Of a stretch of DNA of 46,740 nt, positions 1 through 11,998 are shown in pieces. The translations under genes and the position numbers were made by a program. The stretch lies in the NCBI RefSeq assembly GCF_900111395.1, contig NZ_FOHV01000022.1, positions 1-46,740 of the forward strand. The letters are read 5' to 3'. Origin of the DNA: Thorsellia anophelis DSM 18579 (GTDB taxonomy: Bacteria; Pseudomonadota; Gammaproteobacteria; Enterobacterales; Thorselliaceae). Within the stretch, counting starts at the first letter, position 1, and each line of letters begins with the position of its first letter. Below the pieces are notes generated by a model that did not search any database, was not told where the DNA came from, and saw nothing but the letters and a program-made list of their open reading frames with translations.

Positions 1-1031
<1,031 letters not shown>

Positions 1032-1046
1032 CAAGAAACTTTTTAA

Positions 1047-1074
1047 AAAAGGAGCCTTATGGCTCCTTTTTTTT
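1047..1074 (+). terminator. Rho-independent terminator of tuf
   Basis: AAAAGGAGCC and GGCTCCTTTT pair around a TTAT loop, followed by a run of eight T. It starts 16 bases after the tuf stop codon. Confidence 0.9.
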
Positions 1075-1197
1075 ACCTATAACTTGCCACTAAGATGTCT
1101 TTAATATAAATGTGTTATAGTATGCATGAAATAATATAATGTGCATGCTTGAATTATCAAAGTAGATACTACAGTTGAATTTTTCATAGCATTGTTG

Positions 1198-1229
1198 AAA
1201 TTTAATCTTTTTACGTTATGATTAAATTT
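1198..1229. repeat. inverted repeat in the tuf-crp gap
   Basis: A perfect 10-bp inverted repeat (AAATTTAATC / GATTAAATTT) has a 12-nt loop. It lies in the AT-rich 370-bp gap upstream of crp (1075-1442), where I see no gene. It could be a hairpin in the crp 5' leader or a protein site; function unknown. Confidence 0.5.
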
Positions 1230-1321
1230 TTAGAAAGATTATGGCAAAAATTATGGATGTAATAATTGCAAATTAATGATATAAATAGAAGTGAATTAGG
1301 TTTATAAATGATTTAGCTTGA

Positions 1322-1352
1322 TAGTCTACGTAATTGACATAAATGTAGACTA
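1322..1352. repeat. inverted repeat upstream of crp
   Basis: A perfect 8-bp inverted repeat, TAGTCTAC / GTAGACTA, has a 15-nt spacer containing a TTGACA hexamer (1334-1339). It lies about 90 bp before the crp start. It may belong to the crp control region. No convincing -10 box at the right distance was found and no classical CRP site is seen in the gap. Confidence 0.45.
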
Positions 1353-1442
1353 GTTTCCAAGTATTCTTAGGTTAAATAATGGAAAGTTAAATTAAGTGGT
1401 TTAAATTATCTCTAAAAATAAAACAGAAAATGAGGGAAAATC

Positions 1443-2075
1443 ATGGCTATAGTAAAACCGCAACCGGATCCAACCTTAGAGTGGTTTTTATCACATTGTC
1501 ATATACACAAGTACGCTGCTAAAAGCTCATTAATTCATCAAGGCGAAAAATCAGAGACTTTGTATTATATAGTAAAAGGATCTGTAGCCGTTTTGATTAA
1601 AGATGAAGATGGTAAAGAGATGATTCTTTCTTATCTTAATCAAGGGGATTTTATTGGTGAGCTTGGTTTATTTGAAGAAGGACAAGTTCGTTCAGCTTGG
1701 GTTAAAGCTAAAACATCATGTGAAGTTGCTGAGATTTCATATAAAAAATTCAAACAATTGATACAGGTTAATCCTGAAATTTTAATGAGACTGTCTGCTC
1801 AGATGGCTAATAGACTACAGAGCACTTCAAAAAAGGTGGGTAATCTTGCTTTTTTAGACGTAACGGGAAGAATTGCTCAAACATTATTAAATTTAGCTAA
1901 GCAGCCTGACTCAATGACCCACCCCGATGGCATGCAAATCAAAATTACTCGCCAAGAAATTGGCCAAATTGTTGGGTGCTCAAGAGAAACAGTGGGAAGA
2001 ATTTTAAAAATGTTAGAAGATCAAGGGTTAATTTCAGCTCATGGTAAAACGATTGTTGTTTTTGGCACTCGTTAA
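1443..2075 (+). CDS. crp: cAMP receptor protein (catabolite activator)
   Basis: Global cAMP-dependent transcription regulator, 210 aa, the same length as E. coli CRP and nearly identical to it outside the first residues. The cNMP-binding beta-roll has the phosphate-binding cassette GELGLFEE (G72, E73) followed by R83-S84, and T128-S129 on the dimer helix that contacts the adenine. The C-terminal helix-turn-helix carries [20 protein letters not shown], whose recognition-helix Arg, Glu and Arg read TGTGA half-sites. A GAGGGAAA ribosome-binding site precedes the ATG. sprT follows 10 bp downstream, so the two are probably co-transcribed. With such a recognition helix, E. coli-type CRP sites (such as the one at 10865) should be functional in this genome. 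Confidence 0.98.
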   Translation: MAIVKPQPDPTLEWFLSHCHIHKYAAKSSLIHQGEKSETLYYIVKGSVAVLIKDEDGKEMILSYLNQGDFIGELGLFEEGQVRSAWVKAKTSCEVAEISYKKFKQLIQVNPEILMRLSAQMANRLQSTSKKVGNLAFLDVTGRIAQTLLNLAKQPDSMTHPDGMQIKITRQEIGQIVGCSRETVGRILKMLEDQGLISAHGKTIVVFGTR

Positions 2076-2085
2076 TAAATAATCT

Positions 2086-2619
2086 ATGAAATTAAGTTTA
2101 GACGAATTAATTGAAATAGCTAATAATAAGCTATCTCAATCATTAGAATTGTCAAATAAGGTATTAGGTGTAAATTATCCAATGCCTTTAATAGAGTATG
2201 ATTTGAGAGGAAGAGCTGCCGGATTAGCTTATCCACAAGAATGGAAAATTCGAATTAACCGGCTTATGATGAGCGAAAATTCGATTGCGTTTATTGATGA
2301 AGTTATTCCCCATGAATTAGCTCATCTTATTGTATATCGTTATTTTATTAGAGACCTTAAAAAAAAGAATATTAAACCTCATGGATTAGAGTGGCAGGAA
2401 GTTATGCATAAAATATTCAACTTGCCCTCTAAACGTACACATAATTACGAAGTGCCTAAGCGGAAAGTAAAAACGTTTACCTATATTTGTGGATGTAATG
2501 AGTTTTCTTTGACTGCTGTTAGGCACAATAAGGTAGAGGAAAATAAAGCGAATTATATTTGTAACAAGTGTAAGCAACCCCTTAAATACACAGGTGAAAT
2601 GGCTCTAAAAGTTAGGTGA
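2086..2619 (+). CDS. sprT: SprT family zinc metalloprotease-like protein
   Basis: SprT-like protein, 177 aa (E. coli SprT is about 165). The HExxH metal-binding motif is PHELAH (H76, E77, H80), with a likely third ligand at H99 in KPHGLEWQ. A C-terminal zinc ribbon has cysteines 135, 137, 159 and 162. The family is related to the eukaryotic protease Spartan, which acts on DNA-protein crosslinks; the bacterial role is poorly defined. The start codon is 10 bp after the crp stop with no clear Shine-Dalgarno sequence, which suggests translation from the crp transcript. No clear terminator follows. Confidence 0.9.
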   Translation: MKLSLDELIEIANNKLSQSLELSNKVLGVNYPMPLIEYDLRGRAAGLAYPQEWKIRINRLMMSENSIAFIDEVIPHELAHLIVYRYFIRDLKKKNIKPHGLEWQEVMHKIFNLPSKRTHNYEVPKRKVKTFTYICGCNEFSLTAVRHNKVEENKANYICNKCKQPLKYTGEMALKVR

Positions 2620-2804
2620 TACTTTTAATTTGATTAGAGAAGTCAATCTAAATTAAGGCACTATGTTATTTAATAACAACTTACTTTAATTATATCTATT
2701 TACCCGCTAAATAATATAAAATAAACGTGCGGATATCTGCCTTAATTTGAGCAACTATGGTATGATGAATTACCTTTTAACTCAAAGTGCGTTCACATCT
2801 TATT

Positions 2805-4085
2805 ATGTTTTTTTTTCTATTATATCAAATATTGTTTTATCTTATTCAGCCAATTATTTGGCTGAGATTGCTTTATCGTAGTATTAAAAATCCGGCTTAT
2901 CGTAAACGATGGGCAGAGCGCTATGGATATTGTCACTCTAAAGTCATTCCTAAGGGAATTGTTTTGCACTCAGTTTCTGTGGGCGAAACATTAGCTGCAG
3001 TGCCTTTGGTGCGTTCCTTAAGAATGAGATACCCAGATTTACCTATCACAATTACAACCATGACACCAACTGGTTCAGAGCGAGTGCTTTCTGCATTTGG
3101 TGATGATGTATCACATGTTTATTTACCATATGATTTAGCAGGTAGTATCAGACGATTTTTAAGTGCAACTGATCCTAAAATTATGATCATTATGGAAACA
3201 GAACTCTGGCCTAATCTAGTTCATCAATTAAATAGAAGAAAGATCCCTTTAATTATTGCAAATGCTAGACTTTCTGAGCGTTCTGCTAAGGGGTATTTAA
3301 AAATTAAACCGTTAATGAAAAGGTTACTTAGAAAAATTTCACTGATTGCTGCACAAAATCAAGAAGATGGTGAAAGATTTATAGAGCTTGGGTTAAGACG
3401 TTCTCAATTAGCAATTACGGGTAGTTTAAAATTTGATATTACAGTAACACCCGATCTTGCGGCTAAAGCTGTTACTCTTAGAAGGCAATGGGCTCCTAAT
3501 AGGCCTGTTTGGATAGCGGCAAGCACTCATTTTGGGGAAGATGAAATAATTTTATCAGCACATAAAAAACTATTACTTCAGTATCCAAATTTATTATTAA
3601 TTTTGGTGCCACGACACCCAGAGCGCTTTCTTGAAGTAGGTGCGCTGAGTTCTTCTATGCACTTTGAAATCATCACCCGTCAATCTGGTAGTATTCCAAG
3701 TGATTCAACTCAAGTGGTAATTGGAGATACAATGGGTGAGTTGTTATTGCTTTATGGGGTTGCAGATATTGCTTTCGTTGGAGGTAGTTTTGTGAATGTA
3801 GGTGGCCATAATCCATTAGAAGCTGCTGCTCATGCACTACCTGTCATTATGGGACCTTATACTTTCAACTTTAAAGCAATATGCGAAAAATTGACGGCGG
3901 CTCAAGCGCTTTTAACAGTGCAAGATGAAGTTGAATTGGTTGATAAGGTATCTATGCTATTAAACGATGCGGATTACAGGCGTTATTTTGGTCGTAATGC
4001 TGTTGAGGTATTAGATAAAAATCATGGTGCATTAGATAAATTACTTGAGCATTTAGAGCCCTATTTACCTCAAAGAAGAAGATAA
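2805..4085 (+). CDS. waaA: 3-deoxy-D-manno-octulosonic acid (Kdo) transferase
   Basis: WaaA (KdtA) transfers Kdo residues from CMP-Kdo to the lipid A precursor at the cytoplasmic face of the inner membrane. The N-terminus is a hydrophobic anchor (about residues 1-20) followed by YRKRWAERYG, typical of the family. HSVSVGET, the METELWPN motif and the C-terminal FVGGSFVNVGGHNPLEAAA block of GT30 enzymes are present. The ATG at 2805 gives 426 aa, matching E. coli WaaA (425). An upstream in-frame GTG at 2787 would add six residues; neither start has a good Shine-Dalgarno sequence. waaE follows 4 bp later and then coaD, a known gammaproteobacterial arrangement. Confidence 0.95.
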   Translation: MFFFLLYQILFYLIQPIIWLRLLYRSIKNPAYRKRWAERYGYCHSKVIPKGIVLHSVSVGETLAAVPLVRSLRMRYPDLPITITTMTPTGSERVLSAFGDDVSHVYLPYDLAGSIRRFLSATDPKIMIIMETELWPNLVHQLNRRKIPLIIANARLSERSAKGYLKIKPLMKRLLRKISLIAAQNQEDGERFIELGLRRSQLAITGSLKFDITVTPDLAAKAVTLRRQWAPNRPVWIAASTHFGEDEIILSAHKKLLLQYPNLLLILVPRHPERFLEVGALSSSMHFEIITRQSGSIPSDSTQVVIGDTMGELLLLYGVADIAFVGGSFVNVGGHNPLEAAAHALPVIMGPYTFNFKAICEKLTAAQALLTVQDEVELVDKVSMLLNDADYRRYFGRNAVEVLDKNHGALDKLLEHLEPYLPQRRR

Positions 4086-4089
4086 CTCT

Positions 4090-5363
<1,274 letters not shown>

Positions 5364-5584
5364 TCTTTATTTGTTTTTAGTTTACTAAATTAAATTCTTG
5401 TTATTGAAAGGTTGGTTTGAAGCAAAAATTACTTTTATTTTTGATAAGTTATATTACTTTAAAAATAATTTAGTAGAACTTAAGTAGAGACCAAAATCTG
5501 CTTTTTGATTTGTGCTGAGTATAGATATGGTTTTAAAAATAATTTATTTCATTGAATTAATACTATTAATATTTAACAGAATAT

Positions 5585-7180
5585 ATGAATATGATAACTA
5601 AAGAATTACATACAGAAGTTAACAAACGCAGGACATTTGCGATTATTTCACATCCTGATGCCGGTAAAACAACAATTACAGAAAAGCTATTATTACTTGG
5701 ACAAGCAATTCAGCGTGCAGGCTCAGTAAAAGGTAGAGGTTCTGATCAGCATGCAAAATCTGATTGGATGGAAATGGAAAAGCAGCGTGGTATATCTATT
5801 ACAACCTCTGTAATGCAATTCCCTTATCAAGAATATCTAGTTAACTTGTTAGATACCCCAGGGCATGAAGACTTCTCAGAAGATACTTATAGAACATTAA
5901 CTGCTGTTGATAGTTGTTTGATGGTTATTGATACAGCAAAAGGTGTTGAGGATAGAACGAGAAAATTGATGGAAGTAACTAGGCTAAGAGATACACCTAT
6001 CGTAACGTTCATGAATAAATTGGATAGGGAAATCCGTGATCCAATGGAAGTTATGGATGAAGTAGAAAGGGAGTTAAATATAGCTTGTGCACCTATTACT
6101 TGGCCAATTAGTTGTGGTAAATCTTTTAAAGGAGTTTATCACCTCCATTTAGATGAGGTATACCTTTATCAGACAGGTAAGGGGCATATGATTCAAGAAA
6201 AAAGAGTTATAAAAGGGTTAAATAATACTGAACTCGATAAAGAAATCGGGGAGGATTTAGCAGCTCAATTGCGGGATGAATTAGAACTTGTTAAAGGTGC
6301 ATCTCATGAGTTCGATTTGGAAGCATTTTTACAAGGTGAACTGACTCCAGTATATTTTGGAACGGCACTTGGTAATTTCGGTGTTGATCTAATGCTCGAT
6401 GGACTAGTTAGCTGGGCACCTTCACCATCACCAAGAAATAGTGATGTGCGAGTTGTGACTGCTGCAGATGAAAAATTTAGTGGGTTTGTATTTAAAATAC
6501 AAGCAAACATGGATCCAAAGCATCGTGACAGAGTGGCTTTTTTAAGAATTGTTTCTGGTAAATATGAACGTGGTATGAAGATGAGACAAGTTAGGACTAA
6601 TAAAGACGTTGTCATTTCAGACGCGCTAACTTTTCTAGCTGGTGATAGGGAGCATATTGAACAAGCTTATGCAGGTGATATTATTGGTCTTCATAATCAT
6701 GGCACGATTCAAATCGGCGACACCTTTACTCAAGGCGAAACACTTAAATTTACAGGTATTCCTAACTTTGCCCCAGAATTATTTAGGCGAATACGGCTAA
6801 GAGATCCCTTAAAGCAAAAGCAATTGCTTAAAGGGCTTGTACAGTTGTCTGAAGAAGGTGCTGTTCAGGTTTTTAGACCATTAATTAGTAATGATTTAAT
6901 TGTTGGTGCAGTTGGTACATTACAATTCGATGTGGTTGTTTCAAGGCTAAAAAATGAATATAACGTAGAAGCTATTTATGAACCGATTAATGTTGCAACT
7001 GCAAGATGGGTTTCATCTGATGATACGAAAAAATTTGAGGAATTTAAACGCAAAGCCGAAAGTCAATTAGCTTTAGATGGTGGAGATAACTTAACGTATA
7101 TTGCACCGACTATGGTGAATTTAAATTTAACTCAGGAGCGTTATCCAGAGGTGACTTTCTTTAAAACCCGAGAACATTAA
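5585..7180 (+). CDS. prfC: peptide chain release factor 3 (RF3)
   Basis: GTPase that recycles RF1/RF2 from the ribosome after termination; 531 aa (E. coli 529). Motifs in order: P-loop [13 protein letters not shown], switch I with [16 protein letters not shown]3 DTPGHEDF, G4 NKLD, then domain II ([20 protein letters not shown]) and the RF3 C-terminal domain with [20 protein letters not shown]. It ends FFKTREH as in enterobacteria. In-frame ATGs lie at 5585 and 5591; the first is used here. A TatD-family gene follows after 4 bp. In E. coli yjjV is also near prfC, so the linkage is partly conserved. Confidence 0.97.
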   Translation: MNMITKELHTEVNKRRTFAIISHPDAGKTTITEKLLLLGQAIQRAGSVKGRGSDQHAKSDWMEMEKQRGISITTSVMQFPYQEYLVNLLDTPGHEDFSEDTYRTLTAVDSCLMVIDTAKGVEDRTRKLMEVTRLRDTPIVTFMNKLDREIRDPMEVMDEVERELNIACAPITWPISCGKSFKGVYHLHLDEVYLYQTGKGHMIQEKRVIKGLNNTELDKEIGEDLAAQLRDELELVKGASHEFDLEAFLQGELTPVYFGTALGNFGVDLMLDGLVSWAPSPSPRNSDVRVVTAADEKFSGFVFKIQANMDPKHRDRVAFLRIVSGKYERGMKMRQVRTNKDVVISDALTFLAGDREHIEQAYAGDIIGLHNHGTIQIGDTFTQGETLKFTGIPNFAPELFRRIRLRDPLKQKQLLKGLVQLSEEGAVQVFRPLISNDLIVGAVGTLQFDVVVSRLKNEYNVEAIYEPINVATARWVSSDDTKKFEEFKRKAESQLALDGGDNLTYIAPTMVNLNLTQERYPEVTFFKTREH

Positions 7181-7184
7181 TTGG

Positions 7185-7988
7185 ATGATTGGCATAAGTA
7201 AATATCAATTTTATGATACACATGCTCATTTAGATTTTGAGCCTTTTACTGATGATATGCCACGTACCATTGATCTTTTTTTAAATGCAGGTATAAAGCA
7301 GGTTATGATCCCTGCTGTAACTCGAGATAAATTTGATCGTTTAATCAATATTTCTGCATCTAATCCCAATGTTTATACTATTGCATTGGGATTACATCCT
7401 TTATACATACAATCGCATACGCTCTCTGATCTTGATTATTTAGAAACTCTCCTATGTACTAAAGATAATAGCCAAATTAAAGCTATTGGAGAAATTGGAT
7501 TAGATGCATTTTTAATGCATCTTTCTGAAGAAAAGCTATTTAAAAAACAGATAGACTTTCTGCAGAAACAGCTTGAGATGGCAAATCGATACAACCTACC
7601 CGTTATTTTGCACTCTAGAAGAACACATCATGTGTTATTGTCTATATTAAAAAAAATTACGGTTCATAGGGGAGGTGTCATTCATGGTTTTTCTGGAAGT
7701 TTAGAGCAAGCATTAGAATTTATTAAGTTAGGATATAAAATTGGTGTGGGAGGAATAATTACTTATCCGAGAGCAAATAAAAGTCGATTAGCTATCTCCA
7801 AGCTCCCTTTAGAGAGCTTATTATTAGAAACTGACTCACCAGATATGCCTGTTTATGGTAGACAAGGGAAAGTTAATCGGAGTGAATGCTTGATTGAAAT
7901 TTTTCAAGCGTTATGCACATTAAGAGAGGAACCAGCAAAAGTGATAGCTGAACAGATTTGGGAAACGAGCAATACACTTTTTCATTAA
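7185..7988 (+). CDS. yjjV: TatD family metal-dependent hydrolase, YjjV type
   Basis: TatD-like DNase/hydrolase of 267 aa with a TIM-barrel metal site: THAHLDFEPF (HxH), GEIGLDAF, VILHSRRTHH, GVIHGFSGS and LLLETDSPDMP. It clusters by motif and neighbourhood with YjjV rather than with TatD or YcfH: it follows prfC by 4 bp and must be co-transcribed with it. The family cleaves DNA 3'-to-5' in vitro; the cellular role of YjjV is not settled. A second TatD-family gene of the YcfH type lies at 27337. Confidence 0.88.
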   Translation: MIGISKYQFYDTHAHLDFEPFTDDMPRTIDLFLNAGIKQVMIPAVTRDKFDRLINISASNPNVYTIALGLHPLYIQSHTLSDLDYLETLLCTKDNSQIKAIGEIGLDAFLMHLSEEKLFKKQIDFLQKQLEMANRYNLPVILHSRRTHHVLLSILKKITVHRGGVIHGFSGSLEQALEFIKLGYKIGVGGIITYPRANKSRLAISKLPLESLLLETDSPDMPVYGRQGKVNRSECLIEIFQALCTLREEPAKVIAEQIWETSNTLFH

Positions 7989-8040
7989 TCTTTTGTTACA
8001 CTATATCATTTTTATGTTGCACCAATTGATTTGTTCTGGT

Positions 8041-8059
8041 AAGGTCTTCGCCTTTTTTA
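8041..8059 (+). terminator. possible weak terminator after prfC-yjjV
   Basis: A short stem (AAGGT / GCCTT, one G-T pair) with a CTTC loop runs into six T. It lies 53 bp after yjjV in the 186-bp gap before dksA. The stem is only 5 bp, so this is tentative. Confidence 0.4.
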
Positions 8060-8174
8060 TGAAGTGCTATTAAATAGTGAAAACGTATTAATTTCTGATT
8101 TATTGTTTATTATTGATAATAAGTTATTATGTAATTAATTGTTGCATGACTATCTAGTTACTAGGAGGATTTAC

Positions 8175-8627
8175 ATGCAAGATACTCAAAATAAAAAGTC
8201 ATCGTTGAGTTTATTAGCAACAGCAGGGGTTGAACCCTATCAAGCAAAAGCAGATGAAGAATATATGAATGATGCGCAATTAGCGCATTTTCGTAAAATT
8301 TTAGAAGCTTGGAGAAATCAATTAAGAGATGAAGTGGGTAGGACCGTTTCTCATATGCAGGATGAAGCCGCTAATTTTCCAGATCCTGTTGACAGAGCAG
8401 CTCAAGAAGAAGAGTTTAGCTTAGAACTTCGTAATCGTGATAGAGAGCGCAAGCTAGTTAAAAAGATTGAAAAAACACTAAAAAAACTTGAAGATGGTGA
8501 TTTTGGGTACTGTGATTCTTGTGGTGTGGAAATTGGCATTAGGCGCCTAGAGGCTCGTCCGACAGCTGAATTATGTATTGATTGTAAAACATTAGCTGAA
8601 ATACGTGAAAAGCAAATGGCTAATTAG
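8175..8627 (+). CDS. dksA: RNA polymerase-binding transcription factor DksA
   Basis: DksA binds the secondary channel of RNA polymerase and potentiates ppGpp control of rRNA and amino-acid promoters. The ATG at 8175 has a perfect AGGAGG 6 bases upstream and gives 150 aa (E. coli 151); an upstream in-frame TTG (8139) is rejected. The coiled-coil tip [11 protein letters not shown] has the two essential aspartates (D70, D73). The zinc finger has C113, C116, C134 and C137, and the C-terminal helix [12 protein letters not shown] is conserved. It is monocistronic: a strong terminator follows. The rRNA operon promoters at the right end of this window are the kind of target DksA acts on. Confidence 0.98.
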   Translation: MQDTQNKKSSLSLLATAGVEPYQAKADEEYMNDAQLAHFRKILEAWRNQLRDEVGRTVSHMQDEAANFPDPVDRAAQEEEFSLELRNRDRERKLVKKIEKTLKKLEDGDFGYCDSCGVEIGIRRLEARPTAELCIDCKTLAEIREKQMAN

Positions 8628-8650
8628 AGCCAAGTGATATTGATGAATAA

Positions 8651-8682
8651 AAAAAGCGATGTTAATGTCATCGCTTTTTTTA
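8651..8682. terminator. bidirectional terminator between dksA and pfkA
   Basis: An 11-bp perfect stem (AAAAAGCGATG / CATCGCTTTTT) with a 7-nt loop is flanked by A-run and T-run. It can serve dksA on the plus strand and the convergent pfkA on the minus strand. Confidence 0.88.
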
Positions 8683-8698
8683 TTACTATTATACTTTA

Positions 8699-9661
8699 TT
8701 AGTATAATTTTTCAGCTGTTTTTAGCCAGTCAGCTTTAAAAGGACGTTTTAGTTTTGTAATTGCCTCTTCAATTTCGTGATGCACAAGCTCATCACGCTG
8801 AATTCCAACACAATGGCCTGCAACACCTTTTAATAATAGTTCTATGGCAAATGCCCCCATGCGTGAAGCTAAAACACGATCATATGCAACAGGTGAACCA
8901 CCACGCTGGATATGGCCAAGAACGGTAGCTCTTGTTTCACGTTTAGTTTTCTCTTCTATGTACTTAGCAAGCTCATAAATATCACATACTTTCTCTGTTA
9001 CAGCCACGATAGCATGTTTTTTTCCATGATCGATACCACGTTGTAATTCTTGAACTAACTCATCTTTGTTAAATGGAATTTCAGGAAGCACCATAAACTC
9101 GCATCCACTTGCAATTGCAGCGGCCATTGTTAAATCACCGCAGTAGCGTCCCATCACTTCTACAAGTGAAATTCGTTGATGAGATGAGGAGGTATCTCTT
9201 AAGCGATCAATTGCTTCAACGACAGTTTGTAACGCTGTGAAGTAACCGATAGTATAGTCAGTTCCACCTATATCATTATCGATAGTGCCAGGTAAACCAA
9301 TACAAGGAAAACCTTTCTCTGAGATTAATTTTGCCCCCATATAGGAGCCATCCCCTCCAATTACGACTAAAGCGTCTATGCCGTTTGCTTTCATATTTTC
9401 AATCGCTTGGAGCCTAACAGCCTCTTCTTTAAATTGCGGGAAGCGTGCTGACCCTAAAAATGTACCACCGCGCGTTATCATATCGGAAACATCTGATCGG
9501 TTGAGTTTTTTCATCCTATTTTCATATAGGCCTAAGTACCCATCATATATCCCAAAGACTTCTAAGCCATCTGAGATAGCAGCTCTAACTACTCCTCGTA
9601 TTGCTGCATTCATTCCAGGAGAATCTCCACCACTAGTTAACACACCGATTTTTTTAATCAT
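8699..9661 (-). CDS. pfkA: 6-phosphofructokinase I
   Basis: ATP-dependent phosphofructokinase of glycolysis, 320 aa, the same length as E. coli PfkA and highly similar throughout. The nucleotide-binding loop [18 protein letters not shown], the GGDGSYMGA motif, the catalytic [16 protein letters not shown] (proton-acceptor Asp), the fructose-6-phosphate site MGRYCGDL and the allosteric-site GHIQRGGSP are visible. An AAGG element lies upstream of the ATG. It lies downstream of fieF on the same strand, as in E. coli, with a 177-bp AT-rich gap that could hold its own promoter. Confidence 0.98.
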   Translation of the reverse strand: MIKKIGVLTSGGDSPGMNAAIRGVVRAAISDGLEVFGIYDGYLGLYENRMKKLNRSDVSDMITRGGTFLGSARFPQFKEEAVRLQAIENMKANGIDALVVIGGDGSYMGAKLISEKGFPCIGLPGTIDNDIGGTDYTIGYFTALQTVVEAIDRLRDTSSSHQRISLVEVMGRYCGDLTMAAAIASGCEFMVLPEIPFNKDELVQELQRGIDHGKKHAIVAVTEKVCDIYELAKYIEEKTKRETRATVLGHIQRGGSPVAYDRVLASRMGAFAIELLLKGVAGHCVGIQRDELVHHEIEEAITKLKRPFKADWLKTAEKLY

Positions 9662-9838
9662 TTTGTAAGTACCTTTTAGTTAATAAATAATTAAGTGTTT
9701 AATTTATTCTATATCTCATGTTGAGATTGATTATCTTCTATTTAGTATTAAGAACTTTTGATTAACGATAAATTATAGTTGTATTTTACATTTTTTTTAT
9801 TCTTTAATGATATTTATTCATACCAAAAAAAGAAATAT

Positions 9839-10759
9839 CTATAAATGTTTCTTTGCTTGGTTTTCTAATGCTACCGCCGAATGAGGATCTTGATGTAATA
9901 ATATCTCTGCGGTAGGATAAGCAATTAATATTGCTTTCTCAACGTTATCAGTGATTGCATGTGCTTCTACTAAAGGTAAATGGTCATGCATTTCAATATG
10001 CATTTGTATAAAACGAGTCAGCCCAACACGCCGAGTTTTTAAATCATGTGCACCTAATACGCCAGGTATATTAACCGCAATTGCAAGTATTTTTTCTTGT
10101 TCTTCAATGGGTAATGCTCTATCTAATAACATTTGAATTGCTTCATAGCCAATTTTAATTGCGTGGTAGCCTATATAAAGGCTAATGAAAATAGCGAATA
10201 TTGCATCGGCACGAAGAACACCAAAATGTGATAAAATAAGTGCAATGAGTATTGCAAAATTCATTAAGATGTCAGTTTGGTAATGCAACATATCGGCACG
10301 AATAGCTTGGCTTTGAGTTGTTTTATATACCCACCTTTGGTAAGTCACTAAAAATAGGGTTGTAATTAAGGAAAATATAATTACTATGATGCCTAATGAA
10401 AGATTTTTAATTGGATTGGGTGATATGAAGTTCTGGATACCATTTAACATTAAAAATACTGCCGATCCAAGAATAAACATACCTTGTGCTAAAGCAGCTA
10501 AAGATTCAGCTTTACCATGACCAAAACTATGATCATCATCGGCAGGTAGTAAGGCAAATCGTAATACAAGTAAATTTAAACCAGATGCACTGATATCAAC
10601 TAATGAGTCTAATAAACCTGCTAAAATAGTGACAGAACCAGTCATCCACCAAACAATTAGTTTAGATGTAAACAGCAAAATAGCTACTGACGTTGCTATA
10701 ATTGCGGCATTTTTTACACGTATTGCATAATCTGCATGGTTGTTCACTATCTTAGGCAT
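9839..10759 (-). CDS. fieF: cation diffusion facilitator, ferrous iron/zinc efflux (FieF)
   Basis: CDF-family inner membrane metal/proton antiporter, 306 aa (E. coli FieF/YiiP 300). Six transmembrane helices are predicted. Transport-site residues D51 and D55 (DSLVDI) in helix 2 and H159 and D163 (DMLHYQTD) in helix 5 match the E. coli D45/D49/H153/D157 site. The [12 protein letters not shown] loop and the C-terminal cytoplasmic domain ([23 protein letters not shown]) complete the family features. The first about 15 residues differ from E. coli. It diverges from gshB across 225 bp that contain a CRP-type site. Confidence 0.94.
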   Translation of the reverse strand: MPKIVNNHADYAIRVKNAAIIATSVAILLFTSKLIVWWMTGSVTILAGLLDSLVDISASGLNLLVLRFALLPADDDHSFGHGKAESLAALAQGMFILGSAVFLMLNGIQNFISPNPIKNLSLGIIVIIFSLITTLFLVTYQRWVYKTTQSQAIRADMLHYQTDILMNFAILIALILSHFGVLRADAIFAIFISLYIGYHAIKIGYEAIQMLLDRALPIEEQEKILAIAVNIPGVLGAHDLKTRRVGLTRFIQMHIEMHDHLPLVEAHAITDNVEKAILIAYPTAEILLHQDPHSAVALENQAKKHL

Positions 10760-10864
10760 TAAAATATCGCTTTTTTGAGTTTGTTCTGTAAGGGTAAGCT
10801 AGCTTGATTAACTAGCAATAAATATTAGGAGTAGTTTACTCTTTTTTTAAGGAAAATTCATTTT

Positions 10865-10880
10865 TGTGATCAAATTCACG
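10865..10880. promoter_or_regulatory. CRP-type binding site between fieF and gshB
   Basis: TGTGA-TCAAAT-TCACG matches the CRP consensus TGTGA-N6-TCACA at nine of ten fixed positions. It is centred about 112 bp before gshB and 113 bp before the divergent fieF, so either could be the target. CRP is encoded in this window with an intact recognition helix. Confidence 0.6.
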
Positions 10881-10984
10881 GTCTATATGTATTTTTTTAT
10901 GTCAGTCTTTACAATTTTCAAGAGAGTTTTAATTTTTGGTGAAACTGTTTTGATTAAACAAGCAAACTAAATAAAAGAGGTATT

Positions 10985-11947
10985 ATGAATACAAATCAAA
11001 GAAAATTGGGGATTGTTATGGATCCCATCTCAGCCATTAACATAAAAAAAGATTCTAGTTTTGCGATGTTACTCGCTGCAGAAGAAAAAGGCTATCAAAT
11101 TTACTATATGGAAATGAGTGATCTTTATCTTATGACAGGCCAGGCTCGTGCTAAATCTAAGCGGTTATCTGTTAAATATGATGTTGAAAATTGGTATCAA
11201 TTTCATGAAGAGTTAGATATTGCGTTAGGTGACCTTGATGTCATATTAATGCGAAAAGATCCTCCATTTGATACTGAATATATTTATGCTACTTATATTT
11301 TGGAGCGTGCTGAATTAGAAGGGACGCTTATAGTCAATAAACCTCAAAGTTTAAGAGATTGTAATGAAAAACTCTTTACCGCTTGGTTTGCTGATTTAAC
11401 GCCTGAAACTTTAGTAACTAGAAGAAAAGATTTAATTAAAGCATTTTATGAAACTCATAAGGATATCATATTGAAACCTTTAGATGGTATGGGAGGATCG
11501 TCTATTTTTAGAGTAAAAGCAGGCGATCCTAACTTATCAGTGATTATTGAAACTCTAACTCAACTTGGGCAGACTTATTGTATGGTTCAAACATATCAGC
11601 CTGCTATTAAAGATGGAGATAAGAGGATTTTAATTGTTGATGGTGAGCCTATGCCTTATTGCTTAGCTAGAATTCCTGCTCAAGGAGAGACAAGAGGGAA
11701 CTTAGCTGCTGGAGGAAGAGGGGAAGCAAGACCATTAACTGAAAGTGATTGGGCGTTAGCGCGTGCTATTGGACCCACCTTAAAATCAAAGGGGTTAATT
11801 TTTGTAGGATTAGATGTCATTGGGGATAGAGTGACTGAAATTAATGTCACGAGCCCGACATGTATTAGAGAAATTGAATCTGCATTCGACATTTCAATTA
11901 CTGATAAACTTTTCGAAGCTATTGAGCGTTACTGTAGTGCAAGGTAA
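10985..11947 (+). CDS. gshB: glutathione synthetase
   Basis: ATP-grasp ligase joining gamma-glutamylcysteine and glycine, the last step of glutathione synthesis; 320 aa (E. coli 316). N-terminal GIVMDPISAINIKKDSSFAML, the MRKDPPFDTEYIYATYILE block, KPLDGMGGSSIF of the ATP-grasp fold, and C-terminal ARGNLAAGG-like (ETRGNLAAGGRGEARPL) with GLDVIGDRVTEINVTSPT are all family hallmarks. An AGAGG Shine-Dalgarno sequence precedes the ATG. ruvX follows 51 bp later. E. coli has yqgE between gshB and the ruvX orthologue; here it is absent. Confidence 0.97.
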   Translation: MNTNQRKLGIVMDPISAINIKKDSSFAMLLAAEEKGYQIYYMEMSDLYLMTGQARAKSKRLSVKYDVENWYQFHEELDIALGDLDVILMRKDPPFDTEYIYATYILERAELEGTLIVNKPQSLRDCNEKLFTAWFADLTPETLVTRRKDLIKAFYETHKDIILKPLDGMGGSSIFRVKAGDPNLSVIIETLTQLGQTYCMVQTYQPAIKDGDKRILIVDGEPMPYCLARIPAQGETRGNLAAGGRGEARPLTESDWALARAIGPTLKSKGLIFVGLDVIGDRVTEINVTSPTCIREIESAFDISITDKLFEAIERYCSAR

Positions 11948-11998
11948 ATTTTGATTGTTTATTTAACATTAATTCAATAAGCTGATTTAAGGGTATAA

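Noticed and set aside
2627-2665. Inverted-repeat-like AT-rich stretch after sprT
   Set aside because: The arms pair imperfectly and no T-run follows, so it is not a convincing terminator.
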